Below, piece by piece: positions 53,966 to 64,000 of a stretch of 64,000 nt of DNA. A program made the position numbers and the translations under genes. This stretch comes from Alternaria dauci (Eukaryota > Ascomycota > Dothideomycetes > Pleosporales > Pleosporaceae). The DNA is taken from NCBI RefSeq assembly GCF_042100115.1, contig NC_091272.1:4960001-5024000 (forward strand), in the 5' to 3' direction. Positions within the stretch are counted from its first letter, which is position 1. The number at the start of each line of letters is the position of its first letter. Below the pieces are notes generated by a model that saw only the letters and a list, made by a program, of their open reading frames with translations, was not told the DNA's origin and did not search any database.

Positions 53966-56900
53966 CACTATACACACTTTTTTGTTTTCCAACATCTGCA
54001 CTTCTAGCGGCATCTATGGTTTGGCATTGGACCAACGGCGTTTTTGTCTTTCTTCACTTCAGCGGCCATCCAGTCTCCAAATGCACTGGTCAGCCGATTC
54101 ATGGGTTATGTTCCCCCCAAAATCTTCTGATACCACCAGGGCCATTGAGTAGGCCCGATGAGGCTACGAATTTCTTTCATGCAGTCATATCGGACAAAGG
54201 GTGCTTCTTGTTTGGAAGATGGGTTACGGCTCACGCCTACTTTGGTCTGTACTATCACCTGCACATGTACTTGTATCGGGCTCTTTGTCCGACCCATTAT
54301 ACCCCGGCATGGGAACGGCTCCGCGGAGCTGTTTGGACCACGGCATCACCTTTGCTTGGAAGATAGCAGGTGCTGACCTAGATACCTTAATGATAAAAAG
54401 CGGATTCTTCATCACCTGAGACTTGTTCATACTTTGTTGATGTGATTATGCACTAGGCCGAGGTAGTTTCAAGGCCTCATCGACTGACTCTAGTTGTCAG
54501 CTGTTCCGGGGTTCAGAGGTCCCAACAAGACGCATCTTCTTACCGCTCTTCTGAACCATCCCACCAAAGCTAGTTACAAAGGAGGCGCTTATGCATGCTT
54601 TGCTGTGGCCTTCATGCAGTGCCGTGTAGCACCACCACCATCACCAAAACCACCACCATAACATTTGCCGCGCCTAGAGGGCACGTTGCCCGTGTCACGA
54701 TGACGATCAGCCTGCGACATGTTTATTGATGATACAGCGGAACGTGCATCTGCCCGCCGCTCGTCAAAAGACCCAAAGTCAAATTGTTACTGTTGCGGCT
54801 ACTGCCTGCGCCGCGTTCCTCTTCCTTCGGCCCGGCTCTTCCTGTTCACCGTCTTGAATGATGCGTGCCTGACATGTGCTGCTGTGCCGCTGCTCATCAC
54901 AAGGAAATGACCAAGGGCATGCGGTACTCGAGGACGCTGCCTCGTGAGAGACGACCCTTGCACAGTATAGTCCAGGGCGTGGGCAACGTGCATCGTGGCG
55001 AGCATACCCAAAGTTCCGTTGTGCATCGTGCGTCGTAGGATCGGCTGGCGAGACTCGACGGCTGCACACTGCTGCAGACGCCGCTCAGCCTTATGACTCG
55101 AGCTGCGAACGCAACACCACACAGCTCCTATCACGCTCGACGTTTCAGCTTCGGAGATTACTATTCCAGACATGAAGCTTTATCTAGACACTGAATAACG
55201 CTGGAGACGACGCAGCGCTACTACGTCATGCTAGCCCATGGCTGAAGTTACCGCACTTCCCCGCCCACCGTTCTGCTCGAGGCATCCTCGCCCCTTTGCT
55301 GCTGCTCATTTGCATTTGCGTCAGCATCACTCAACCACCATGCAAGCCTCGCCAGTTGACCATGGGGCGGCCGTCTCGCCAATCGTCCTCCAGTCTTCAC
55401 TCGGAAGGCACTACACTGGATTGCGCGGGCTCAACCCAGCGCAGCCCCAGTCGCCTCTCGCATTGTTGACGCTCACCATTACCACTGGTTTTCCAAGTCC
55501 TCTGATCACCCGGATGCTCTAAAAACAACAACATCCCTGGAACGGCGGAAGGCGACGCTCTATCAGGCACCCGCAGCGCTACCCCGCGACCAAGTCGGTC
55601 TGGAGGTCGATGCGTTGGCAACTTAGCGCCTGCGAGTGGTCATCTGAAGCCAGCCTTGACGAGTTATCTTGGAGATGCTTCAGCCTCATGTACAAGGAGC
55701 TCCGCCACGGCAAATGGCTCCCTGGCAATATCTCGCTCAACTGCCTCAAACGTTTAGTGATGCGCTTACACCCCTCGTCCTGTGACTGTGACTATCGCAA
55801 TCGTTGAGGGGGGGGGCTTCGGTTCAGTATCACTCCAAGCCTCCTTGCTCCGCAGTTTCATTTGCTGCTACCGTGGGGGTCCCCGTCACATGAACACCTA
55901 TCGTCACACTCCGGTGACGTTCCTTCTCGCCAATGCTGTTGAGCGCAAGATTTGATGTCTGCCTACGCGTCGAATGGATATCGGAATATCTGGTCTGACA
56001 TAGCGAAGCAGAGACGATCAATTGCCCCTATGCAGGACGCCATGCTTCGCAGATCAAGCCGGCGAGACCGCCGTCTGGATGTCGTGATTGAAGTCGTGGC
56101 CGCAGGAACCTATCCCATTGCCTGGATGCAGAGTCACACACGCAGCGCCATTGTTCCGTCAATACTTCCCGCATCACACATACTTCCATTGCCGTATTCA
56201 GCTGGCGCATCCGACGTGCGAAAGGCCGTTGTCATATGAAAGCTTGCTGGCTTTGCATACGGCCGTTGGCACTGCCCGCAAAGCAGCAGGACGCGTGGAA
56301 GTAAGCACCACCACAGTCACGGCACTACGACTTTGTTGTCTCTTTGTTTACATTCTCCTCGCTTCTCCTCGCTTCTGGTCCCCAGTATCTGTGGGTCCCT
56401 TACCTGCTCATCATATTAGCGCTAAACTACCATGCTTCATCCGGTGGCTTCTTTCCATCGGCACTTCACATCCACTCTCCATGGATTCACTCCGTCATAT
56501 CGCCCAGTCGGAATAGTGGAAGCGTACAATGCAGACTTGCAGGTCAACTATTAACAGATGTATCAGGTGTCTTGAGTGTGCTTGAACGCCAGCCATTCCT
56601 AACTGAATATCGAGATCTTGCCAGCGCATCACACAAGCTTGCAATCATACTGTCTCTTGACCTTTACGATAGTCGCTTCTCACTTGGCAAGATCTCCCAT
56701 GGTTGCTAAAAGTATGATATATTGACCTAACGTAGCGTGATTTACCCCAGGCTTCGCTGACATGTCTCAGTCAACACCATCGCGGGTTGCAAGGACCGAA
56801 TGACAAGAATCGGGAAGGTTACGTCTGCGATAGTTCGCGATCCCACAATCCTTGATCGATTAGTTGGTTCATCAGGGATGATCACGATCAGCCTTGTAGA

Positions 56901-59900
56901 CTGCGCGTGTATCTTGACGCCAGAGTTGAATCGAGATCAGGCATGCACCATTTTTTTTCCCGAGGTCTCGGTAGATGGACACGAGCTCCACATCACAAAC
57001 ACGCCAAGATAGCATGCAGCCCTAAATCACCCACATGCCCATGGCGTCCAGATACATACGTCATTTTTCGCGAGCCCCCCATGAAACTCCTCACAATTTC
57101 TCCAATGTTACAAACAACGACAGCAATCTTGCGGCATTTGTCGTGCTGGAGCGGGCTTCAGCTTTTGGTCTATCGAGACTGGGACCCGCGGCATTTAATG
57201 ACATGCGCTATCAAAGCTCAACCAACTCTAGGGTCTGAGAGGCGGGGAAGACATTGCGCTGGACAAACGGAACTACCCCCGGCCACGTTTCGTCTACCCC
57301 GAGGTCTTTCGTGTACGAACACATGGACAACGTGGTGCTCCTAGCACATTTAATGAACACGGAGAAACATCACGCCATTCGCGGACCTGGTGAGAAGTAC
57401 TCCGATGCCGCCCAGCGAAGACGATGCCGAGGGTATCCCAAACATCTGCTAGGGAAGGTAAGTCATGATGGCCAACACCAAGAAAAGCAAGAGGATCACC
57501 CGCCATTGCCACGCAACGGTTATCACGATCCAAACAATTGCAAGATGATCTCTAGACTGGAGGCAAGCATGATGCAAGCTATTTCTCAGGAACGGTATGC
57601 ACTTTGGCCGGTGCTATGCGGTATATCCACGCTTCGATGATGAGGCGAGTCGAGACTTTGGTATGCTACCATCAAAGCCAAACTTTGGAAGCATTCCCCG
57701 GACCCCGGATTTGCATAGCCTCGGATGGCGCTCCCGGAAGCAGGATAACGTCGCCCAGCATACCATACCCTGTATTTCTTTTCCTGCGCTGTTTCATTAC
57801 CGTCCCTGCATTGCTTCGAGTCTGCCAGAGAGTTCGGGAGTTTGTCATGGTCAGCTGTCTCCTCATCTTGCAGCGGCTGCGTCTTCCCCGCCGTCGTTGC
57901 AAGCATAGGCTTGCTGTTTCCAGCTCTCACCACGCGACGTATCCTTGCATAGTGCGCGCCTCGACAGACTCTTGCATGCGGTGCCGCTCTTGCTTATCCG
58001 CCCGATTACACTTATTTTCGACAATCTGGTGACTCACGGCTGAGGAGTAAGGATGAGGCTACTAACTGGAAGTCAGCACAACTACCGACGTAGGCAGTGT
58101 CGGGAAGGTTCGGCATTTTCAGGTCCTCGGCTTCGATTCAAGTCCGACAAAGCCTATCTCAGGATCCATTTGCGTCATGCCTCGCTGCCTTGTCGCATGA
58201 TCTCCTGGTTTGCAGCTCGCCGGCCCGCACGTGTCAAGGCCAACGAGATACGCCGAGACGAAACACTGGAAATCTCACAACGACAGCAAGAGTCGGCGAC
58301 AAGACCGCTGCTCACTGGATACGATTACCCACCAATCCCCTTTGTTGTTATGACTATGACAGGCCAACTGGAGCGGAACGTTGTTTAGCTTCCCCACAAA
58401 CGCCGCTTACCCCGCAAGGACAATCACGACACGACAACGAGCGGTTAGCTAAACCAAATAGGAAATTGCCGCCTCAGCACTGACTGGCCGCAAATCTGCT
58501 GCCACCATACAGAGTTTGAGCGGAAGGGTTTGGCACGTCAGGTGTGCTGATGAAACTTGTGGAACTGGCGGTTACACTTCCCCAGACTGGCAGCCCCTGA
58601 CGTCGCAGGTTGCCTTTCTGGCCGTGTCAAGGGTACCCACCGGACCTTTCGCGGCAAACCCTCGACGCGAGGGCCTCCCTTTTCGCATCACTTGCTTTTC
58701 ATGGTTCTTCGCTGGAGTCAAGTATGACAGCATCAATGCGCCTCACCTGCTTCAGATCTGCCATATCCCTGGTTCGCAACTTGCTAATTCATGGAAACTA
58801 CGTTAGTCGCGATGCATCATGGGGCTTACTCCGCAGAACAGGTCTATCTTCCTGGGGTTTATTTGCTTGTGCTTGGGGTGTGCGATGACGTACATGCTGG
58901 ATCTATGCAGGTACCCAAGTTCCCAGGACTGTCGATCACCGAAATTACTTGATTTGGTAATCCGGACCAGAAAGATCCCAGGCGAACGAAACAACACTGT
59001 AAAATACAGTCTTTGTCAGCTTCCGAGATTTCAACCTTGCCAGCACAACAAACGAATGCCGAAAGGAACATCAGGCCTTGAATCAGGAAACTTTCACGCA
59101 CACGTCACTCGTAAGTCTGATGAGATTGCGCTGAATGGGACAGCCATGCTCGTCGGTGTTTTGTGCCATTACCGCTGCTAATATCGATGTTTCTCTCAAC
59201 AAAAGCATCTGGCGCTCCCTGGTGGTGTGGAGTCGCCATCGCCCACACCAGATCCACTCGATCGATTGGCCACGAGCCCAGCAGTATTTTCGCCATCGTT
59301 GCAGAAGATTTTCTAGAAGCCCCAGAGAATATTGCAGCGCTTGTGTTTTACTGGTCTTTCGCCGCACAGCAAGCGTTTGCGCTCTATTGATAGCTGGGGT
59401 CGTTGGAGGCGACGCACATCGTCCGTGTTCGGCGCTCGCGAGGCTGCTTACGACTTGACGCGCATTCGTGCAGGGTGCCATCGTTATTGATTCAGTCGAC
59501 GAGTACGTCATGCTTGATCGCATTGGGCGTGTGCAGTACACCGCTCACGGGACACTTATCGATTCAGCAGTTGTTGAGGCTGTCGTATCCTGTCGGTACT
59601 CCATTCTGGCTTGTGAATGCGTGCATGAACCGAGTTTCACGTGCCAGAACTGCGCGAGCGCGCATGTGTCTTGCTTTGCCGAGCTCCACCGACACGCAAC
59701 TTGTATCCCAGTTAGGACAAGGTGTTGTCTCGAGACAGGTTCGTACCTGCAGTGCTACCCAAACGACCTGCTACATCGGATATGAAATGGGTGAGATGTC
59801 AACGAAGGATTTTTCTTCTTTTTTTTTTCTCTTTTCATTTTCAAGTCACATTGTCATGGTTTTTCCCCAACCGAGACATGGCTGCATGCGAAATCTTGGT

Positions 59901-61526
59901 TTCTCCCACGTTCGGCAAGGATCACATCTCCACTTGGGCGTTAAATCTATACAATCCATAGTTCCCGCTGCACCGTTGTCACATGCCGGAGCATACAACA
60001 AATGCGCGGACGAGAAGGCTGCCTTTCCTTGCCTCCGAGTCTCCAACCCGTAGATTCCCGATGAGGAGGTCCACTGTAAAACGAGATAGTTCCCGCAAGT
60101 TCCTGCTCCAGACTTCCTCGGTTATGGCCATGTGGGTGTTCGTCTCCAGGTGTCCATGTCGAGCTGAAGCGACCCCACCACGGCGAATGCCCGGCTCCCT
60201 CCAGTATCTGAGCCACAGCTCTATTCACCGCCACGTAACGCGGTCGTTTGGTATCGTTACACCGGTGTCAGAAGGAGTTAGTCTCCTTCTCCATGCCCTC
60301 CATGTGCCGACTGCTAGTGTCCTACTGTTTCCGGCAAAGTTCGAGGCCGGAACAGTCGATAGTCGGAGACTCTGGAGGGCTCGCTTCTCTACTCCGGTAG
60401 AAATGACTCTGTAGCCCGCCCGCTCGTGTCAGCGCAAATTACCGATGCCTACGAACCTCCGATGTGAGACTACGCTCAGACAAGCAGTTCGGCGTGCCGA
60501 CACACCATAAAACGGCAGCTATACGATTTTACATTTTACGCAGCCAATACAAAACCTTCCGAGAATGATCGCGTACGCTACGCGAGGTTTCCTCGCCTTC
60601 TAGACCGTACAGTAGCGCTGCTTCGAGAAAGAAAGAACCATCTATCCTGCCACACCACCTCTACGTGCCAGGTTCACCGGCCGGGAATCACACGAATGCG
60701 GCAACTTAACCCAGATATCGAACTCATGACGAACCATTCTTTTTTACTCGGGTGTGGCTGCTGGACTGGACCCGGGGGGGACATGACAAGCTGTACCTAG
60801 CTAGGGTGGTTTTCTTCAAATTCTTTCAAGACTCCGGGCGACGCTATGCAACACTCACGGCGTATGGGGCTTACGCCGCATGTGAGACGATGTGACACAA
60901 TATCCGGAGCGGCAGTAGTCGGGGGTCGGAGGACAATGTTGAGGCTCTGCGGGTACGCGCATGAGCGCCGATGTGGGTCCGCCTTGCTGGCTGGCTGGTG
61001 TCTTGAATAGATGAAATCGCATCGGTGGGAGGGGCTGGCTTTGGGAATAGTGCTGGTTCGTGAACTGTTGAGGTATTGTTACAACGTGTATGTGTTTTTT
61101 TCTTTTCAATAACATACAGGGGGGAGTGGACGTGCATGCCAGTACATGGCTGGTGATGGTGAAGGCAAGGTGCGTTAGGGCTTAGGTGTACTGTGCCTGA
61201 GACTAGGTACTTTTTCTGGCAGAACACACGTGCGTTGGCTTCTGAGTAAAGCGTAATTCGAATAATGTGCACGTGTATTGGTTACCTCGAGCATTGCCAT
61301 GTGCATGGGTACTGTGGTTCGCGTATAGGCGTAGTCAATGCTTTAAGCGAATATCATTGGTTGAGTGAAATTTTCATGTTGGCAAAAATTCATCGTGTTA
61401 CCTTCCATATCCACCAAATTCTTAACACAGAGACAGACGAGGATTTCATTTCGAACGCACGGTTTCTGCCGTGAATATGGCAATATAACATATTCAAGTT
61501 ACCGAAACTACATCAAAACAAAACCA
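53966..61526. other. 7.6-kb stretch without a recognised gene
   Basis: Both strands were read. Open frames up to 216 codons (59403-60053) exist, but none resembles a protein family or shows paired splice sites. A poly-G run lies near 55807 and a poly-T/CT run near 59810-59840. There are no transposon ends, and the composition is not RIP-like. Confidence 0.5.
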
Positions 61527-61630
61527 GCCCGGCTAGCTCAATCGGTAGAGCGTGAGACTCTTAGCTTTCACGTCCTAATCAGACTCGATTGGTTATCTCA
61601 AGGTTGTGGGTTCGACCCCCACGTCGGGCT
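61527..61630 (+). tRNA. tRNA-Lys(CTT) with 31-nt intron
   Basis: Exon 1 is 61527-61563 (37 nt, through the base after the anticodon) and exon 2 is 61595-61630. The acceptor stem GCCCGGC pairs with GTCGGGC, the D arm is TAGCTCAATCGGTAGAGC, the anticodon loop CTCTTAA has anticodon CTT, and the T arm is GTGGGTTCGACCCCCAC. The intron (61564-61594) sits in the canonical position one base 3' of the anticodon. A TTTGTTTTT tract just downstream is a good RNA polymerase III terminator. Confidence 0.96.
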
Positions 61631-61640
61631 TTGTTTTTGC
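61631..61640 (+). terminator. RNA polymerase III terminator of tRNA-Lys
   Basis: TTTGTTTTT lies directly after the tRNA 3' end. Confidence 0.7.
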
Positions 61641-63259
61641 CCTTGTTTGGTGCTGTCTGTCCTGAGCAAGGGGGTGTGGCGGTGAAGGATAATTTTTGAC
61701 CCCAGATCTGGGCCCGGTGTCTTCCACGACGCCACTGCAATATCGAAAAGCGGTGTAGGATGTTCTCACTGGGCTATCTCAGTCTGGCTTGAGATATTGA
61801 GTCCTCGCAGGCGGAGGATGGACAGTTTTTTTGAGTGACTTCATGGAGCTTTTCGACAGTTTAGCTTTTTGACACTCCAGAGCAGTGTGTTTGCCTATAG
61901 TTACGTGCTGTTGCAAAAAATCGAGGAGCTTTATTCCTGTGATACGACTAGATTTACTGAAGCGTTTTTGGCCTGTGGATGGTTGCACGTTTATGAAGCG
62001 TACCATGTCGACGGAAGAGATTGTCTTACTGTCACTGAATTAGTGCATGCTGTACTTCCTTACTGTATGAAATCAAGTCATTCCATTGCAGAGAAAGCCG
62101 CCAATAAGTCTGGCTAGATCTAATTGCATCAGCAAGGAGGACTTTGATTGCTCTCGCACTTGCAACCTCAAGGCCGTGCCATCGAGCTTAACTTCCTTGC
62201 GTTGCTTCTAGGTGTACACAAAGCGTTTGAATCTACAACGATCCAGTCAAATGGCCCCTAGATATATACAGCAATGAGACGAAACTGTCGTTAGCAACAT
62301 GAACCAAGGTTTGTTTGTACAACCCAACACGACCAGAAAACGCTCCAATGTCACGACAGGCAACAATCGCCACATGTGCTCTCGTTTGGCTCGAAGTGCA
62401 AGTGTGTCAATATCCATTGGACCGCTCAAGATCGAACGTTTTTACGCCTTACACAGCTGTAGACAAATCCGTGCCGAGTCCTTGCCTATTGATTGCAAAA
62501 CAGTATAATCGCATTCCCCAACCAGAAGGTCCAGTAGTACGCTTATCGCACACAAGACGTTGTCTTCTTCTGGCTTCCTGTCTACGGAATTGTTACTCCA
62601 GCGACAAGGCCCGTCATTACCAAGCTTGCTCGCTTGCAGCAGTAGTGAGTGTCTTTGTTATCATGTATACATTCAGCTTCTGGTCTTCTCTTTCTTTTGA
62701 TCGTTGTCCAGTCGGGTGACCTTGTGTTGTTCGATCACGAGCTGATGAAATGGATTGGTTGCATTATTCTCTCACCGCCAGGCTGTGTTTGAGCGTAATC
62801 GCAAGTTTGCCCCTTGGAAGAGTAAATGGATTCAAACCTTAGGTTAGTGACAGTTGGCAGGCTGTTTTTAATAACCACCCAGGCTACTGTGAGTTTGTTG
62901 CGATTCTGAACATTGCCTTGAAGAGGTCGGATGGATCGCTGAACCAGCTTAGCTAGTTGACATCAACGCACGAGCTATCCTGTTGCTTCCTGTGAGGTCG
63001 CCTATCCTTCCTCGTCGTGTATTTATGGTTGTCGTCATTGTCCGACTCATTCGGCAACCCATGTAGGAAAAGCCAAGGGGCAACATGGTATGAGCAACGC
63101 GACTGTCCAGTGCAATCACATACAGAGCAGAAGAGTAAGAAATGAACATGTAATAAACCCAAACGCCATCTCCTAGCCTGTGCTGAGGCAGTGGGTATCT
63201 ATGCAAGACCGCTGTTATACAAGGAGTAAATACGTCCCGACGACCCAGAACGCCGACCA
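61641..63259. other. Intergenic, 1.6 kb
   Basis: Between the tRNA and the C-terminal end of the last gene; no gene recognised. The frame at 61869-62117 starts at TTG and has no family. Confidence 0.5.
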
Positions 63260-64000
63260 TCAAAGCCACAAAACGCCGCTTCCATTTTCGCCAGGCCCAT
63301 TACCGTTACTGTTACCGACTGCGTGCGTCCCCTCAACGCCTCCCGCTATTCCTGGAGCAGGTAGTAGACGGAAAGGTGGGCTCGGAGATCGATAGGGAAA
63401 CAGCTCTGCAACATTCCCCGGCACAGCCTTTCCGTCAATGACTTCCTCCACGACATCAACAAGGCTCCCAAAGTCGGATAAGACACGCTTCGCATATAGC
63501 TGACTATATGCGAGATCGCGTAGTAGGGCCAAAGCATCGCGAAAAGCATCGATATGGGGTTGATTTCTCCCAGCAACGTTTCGTACAAGGAGAGAGCAAA
63601 GAACCAGTAGAGCGTTCGAGAGAGATGATACCATACGGTGTCGGAGGCTGAAAGGCTGCCGTATGTCTTGAGCAAAGGTGGCCATGCGGTTAACAGTAAA
63701 GACTGCAAGATTGCTAAAGTGAGAAGCATGGCTGTCGTCGTACTGGAGGGAAGTTATGACGGAGCGCAAGCCCCAAAGGACGAAGTCGGTCTTCTTCTGG
63801 GTAATGAAGACTTTCAGTGGCGGAACAGTCGCACCAACTGATTGGGTATGAGGGATTTCCAGTGTCTGCAGATCCTGCTCGAGAAAGTATGAGATTTGTC
63901 CGTCAATGACCTCCTGCGTCGCGCCATCGAGGCTACGGCCGTCGACGTTGTTGTCAGCGTAGCGTGCCCAGAGTATCATGTAGTGAATATAGTGATCGAT
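63260..64000 (-). CDS. Unrecognised protein, C-terminal part (5' partial)
   Basis: A minus-strand frame is open from the right window edge to TGA at 63260-63262, at least 246 residues. The start lies outside; the ATG at 63979 is internal to an open frame. The visible part is mostly helical: MILWARYADNNVDG, YFLEQDLQTLEIP, FVLWGLRSVITSLQYDDSHA, RHRMVSSLSNALLVLCSLLV, RDALALLRDLAYSQLYAKRV. The end is a Pro/Gly/Asn-rich disordered tail. The helical repeats recall the middle region of fungal transcription factors, but no DNA-binding domain is in view and I cannot name the family. Confidence 0.6.
   Translation of the reverse strand: MDHYIHYMILWARYADNNVDGRSLDGATQEVIDGQISYFLEQDLQTLEIPHTQSVGATVPPLKVFITQKKTDFVLWGLRSVITSLQYDDSHASHFSNLAVFTVNRMATFAQDIRQPFSLRHRMVSSLSNALLVLCSLLVRNVAGRNQPHIDAFRDALALLRDLAYSQLYAKRVLSDFGSLVDVVEEVIDGKAVPGNVAELFPYRSPSPPFRLLPAPGIAGGVEGTHAVGNSNGNGPGENGSGVLWL

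Noticed and set aside
62140..62200. tRNA-like stretch near 62150
   Set aside because: No closed acceptor stem and no GGTTCGA-type T arm on either strand.
1..64000. CRISPR arrays, operons, prophage or bacterial insertion sequences
   Set aside because: The window is eukaryotic (spliceosomal introns, split tRNA, RIP); no such elements were seen.

Overview
This window is nuclear DNA of a filamentous ascomycete, most likely a Dothideomycete of the Pleosporales type. The genes have short introns (mostly 44-90 nt) with GTATGT/GTAAGT-type donors and CTAAC/CTGAC branch points. They encode fungus-typical proteins: a Zds1-type PP2A regulator, a DUF1752/DUF3295 regulator, Tim17, CCT5, an HP1 homologue and a split tRNA-Lys. 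One AT-rich block (3239-5334) is a DNA transposon degraded in the pattern of repeat-induced point mutation (RIP), the genome defence known from this group of fungi. The genus cannot be told from the sequence alone.

Layout. 1-2814: 3' part of a Zds1 homologue (its 5' end lies outside the window). 3239-5334: RIP-mutated Fot1/pogo transposon with 39-bp inverted ends and a TA duplication. 5491-7152: unrecognised acidic protein with two copies of a small domain. 7775-10694 (minus): dynamin-like GTPase, divergent from tim17 (11611-12202). 12938-14212: second unrecognised protein carrying the same small domain. 14460-16670 (minus): peroxisomal acyl-CoA oxidase, followed by an orphan coding-like frame. 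18695-20369: sulfite oxidase-type molybdoenzyme. 21330-22635: secreted subtilisin. 23467-24686: low-confidence disordered protein. 25029-25876 (minus): two-module EthD-like protein. 28088-29668: secreted BBE-type flavin oxidase. 30078-31097: unrecognised protein. 31690-33657: Golgi-type glycosyltransferase. 34686-36168: O-methyltransferase. 36601-37404 (minus): BTB protein. 38677-38823: 48-residue membrane microprotein. 39986-40924 (minus): HP1 homologue, divergent from cct5 (41303-43917). 43918-52216 and 53966-61526: two long stretches where I find no gene, on either side of the DUF1752 regulator (52217-53965). 61527-61630: tRNA-Lys(CTT) with an intron. 63260-64000 (minus): 3' part of an unidentified, possibly regulatory protein running off the window.

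The genes do not form one pathway. Housekeeping functions (protein import, folding, fatty-acid beta-oxidation, sulfite detoxification, heterochromatin) alternate with accessory ones (secreted protease, secreted flavin oxidase, O-methyltransferase, EthD-like protein, transposon relic). The 25-36 kb stretch holds several tailoring-type enzymes but no polyketide synthase, non-ribosomal peptide synthetase or terpene cyclase, so I do not call a biosynthetic cluster.

The most noteworthy items are: the small domain (core N-W-x-I) present three times in two otherwise unrelated genes; the transposase relic whose three catalytic positions can still be read in one frame with DD35D spacing; an in-frame, stop-free 48-nt intron that would insert 16 residues into the HP1 chromoshadow domain; the 48-residue membrane microprotein; and a 55-codon protein-like tail after the stop of the gene next to the transposon.
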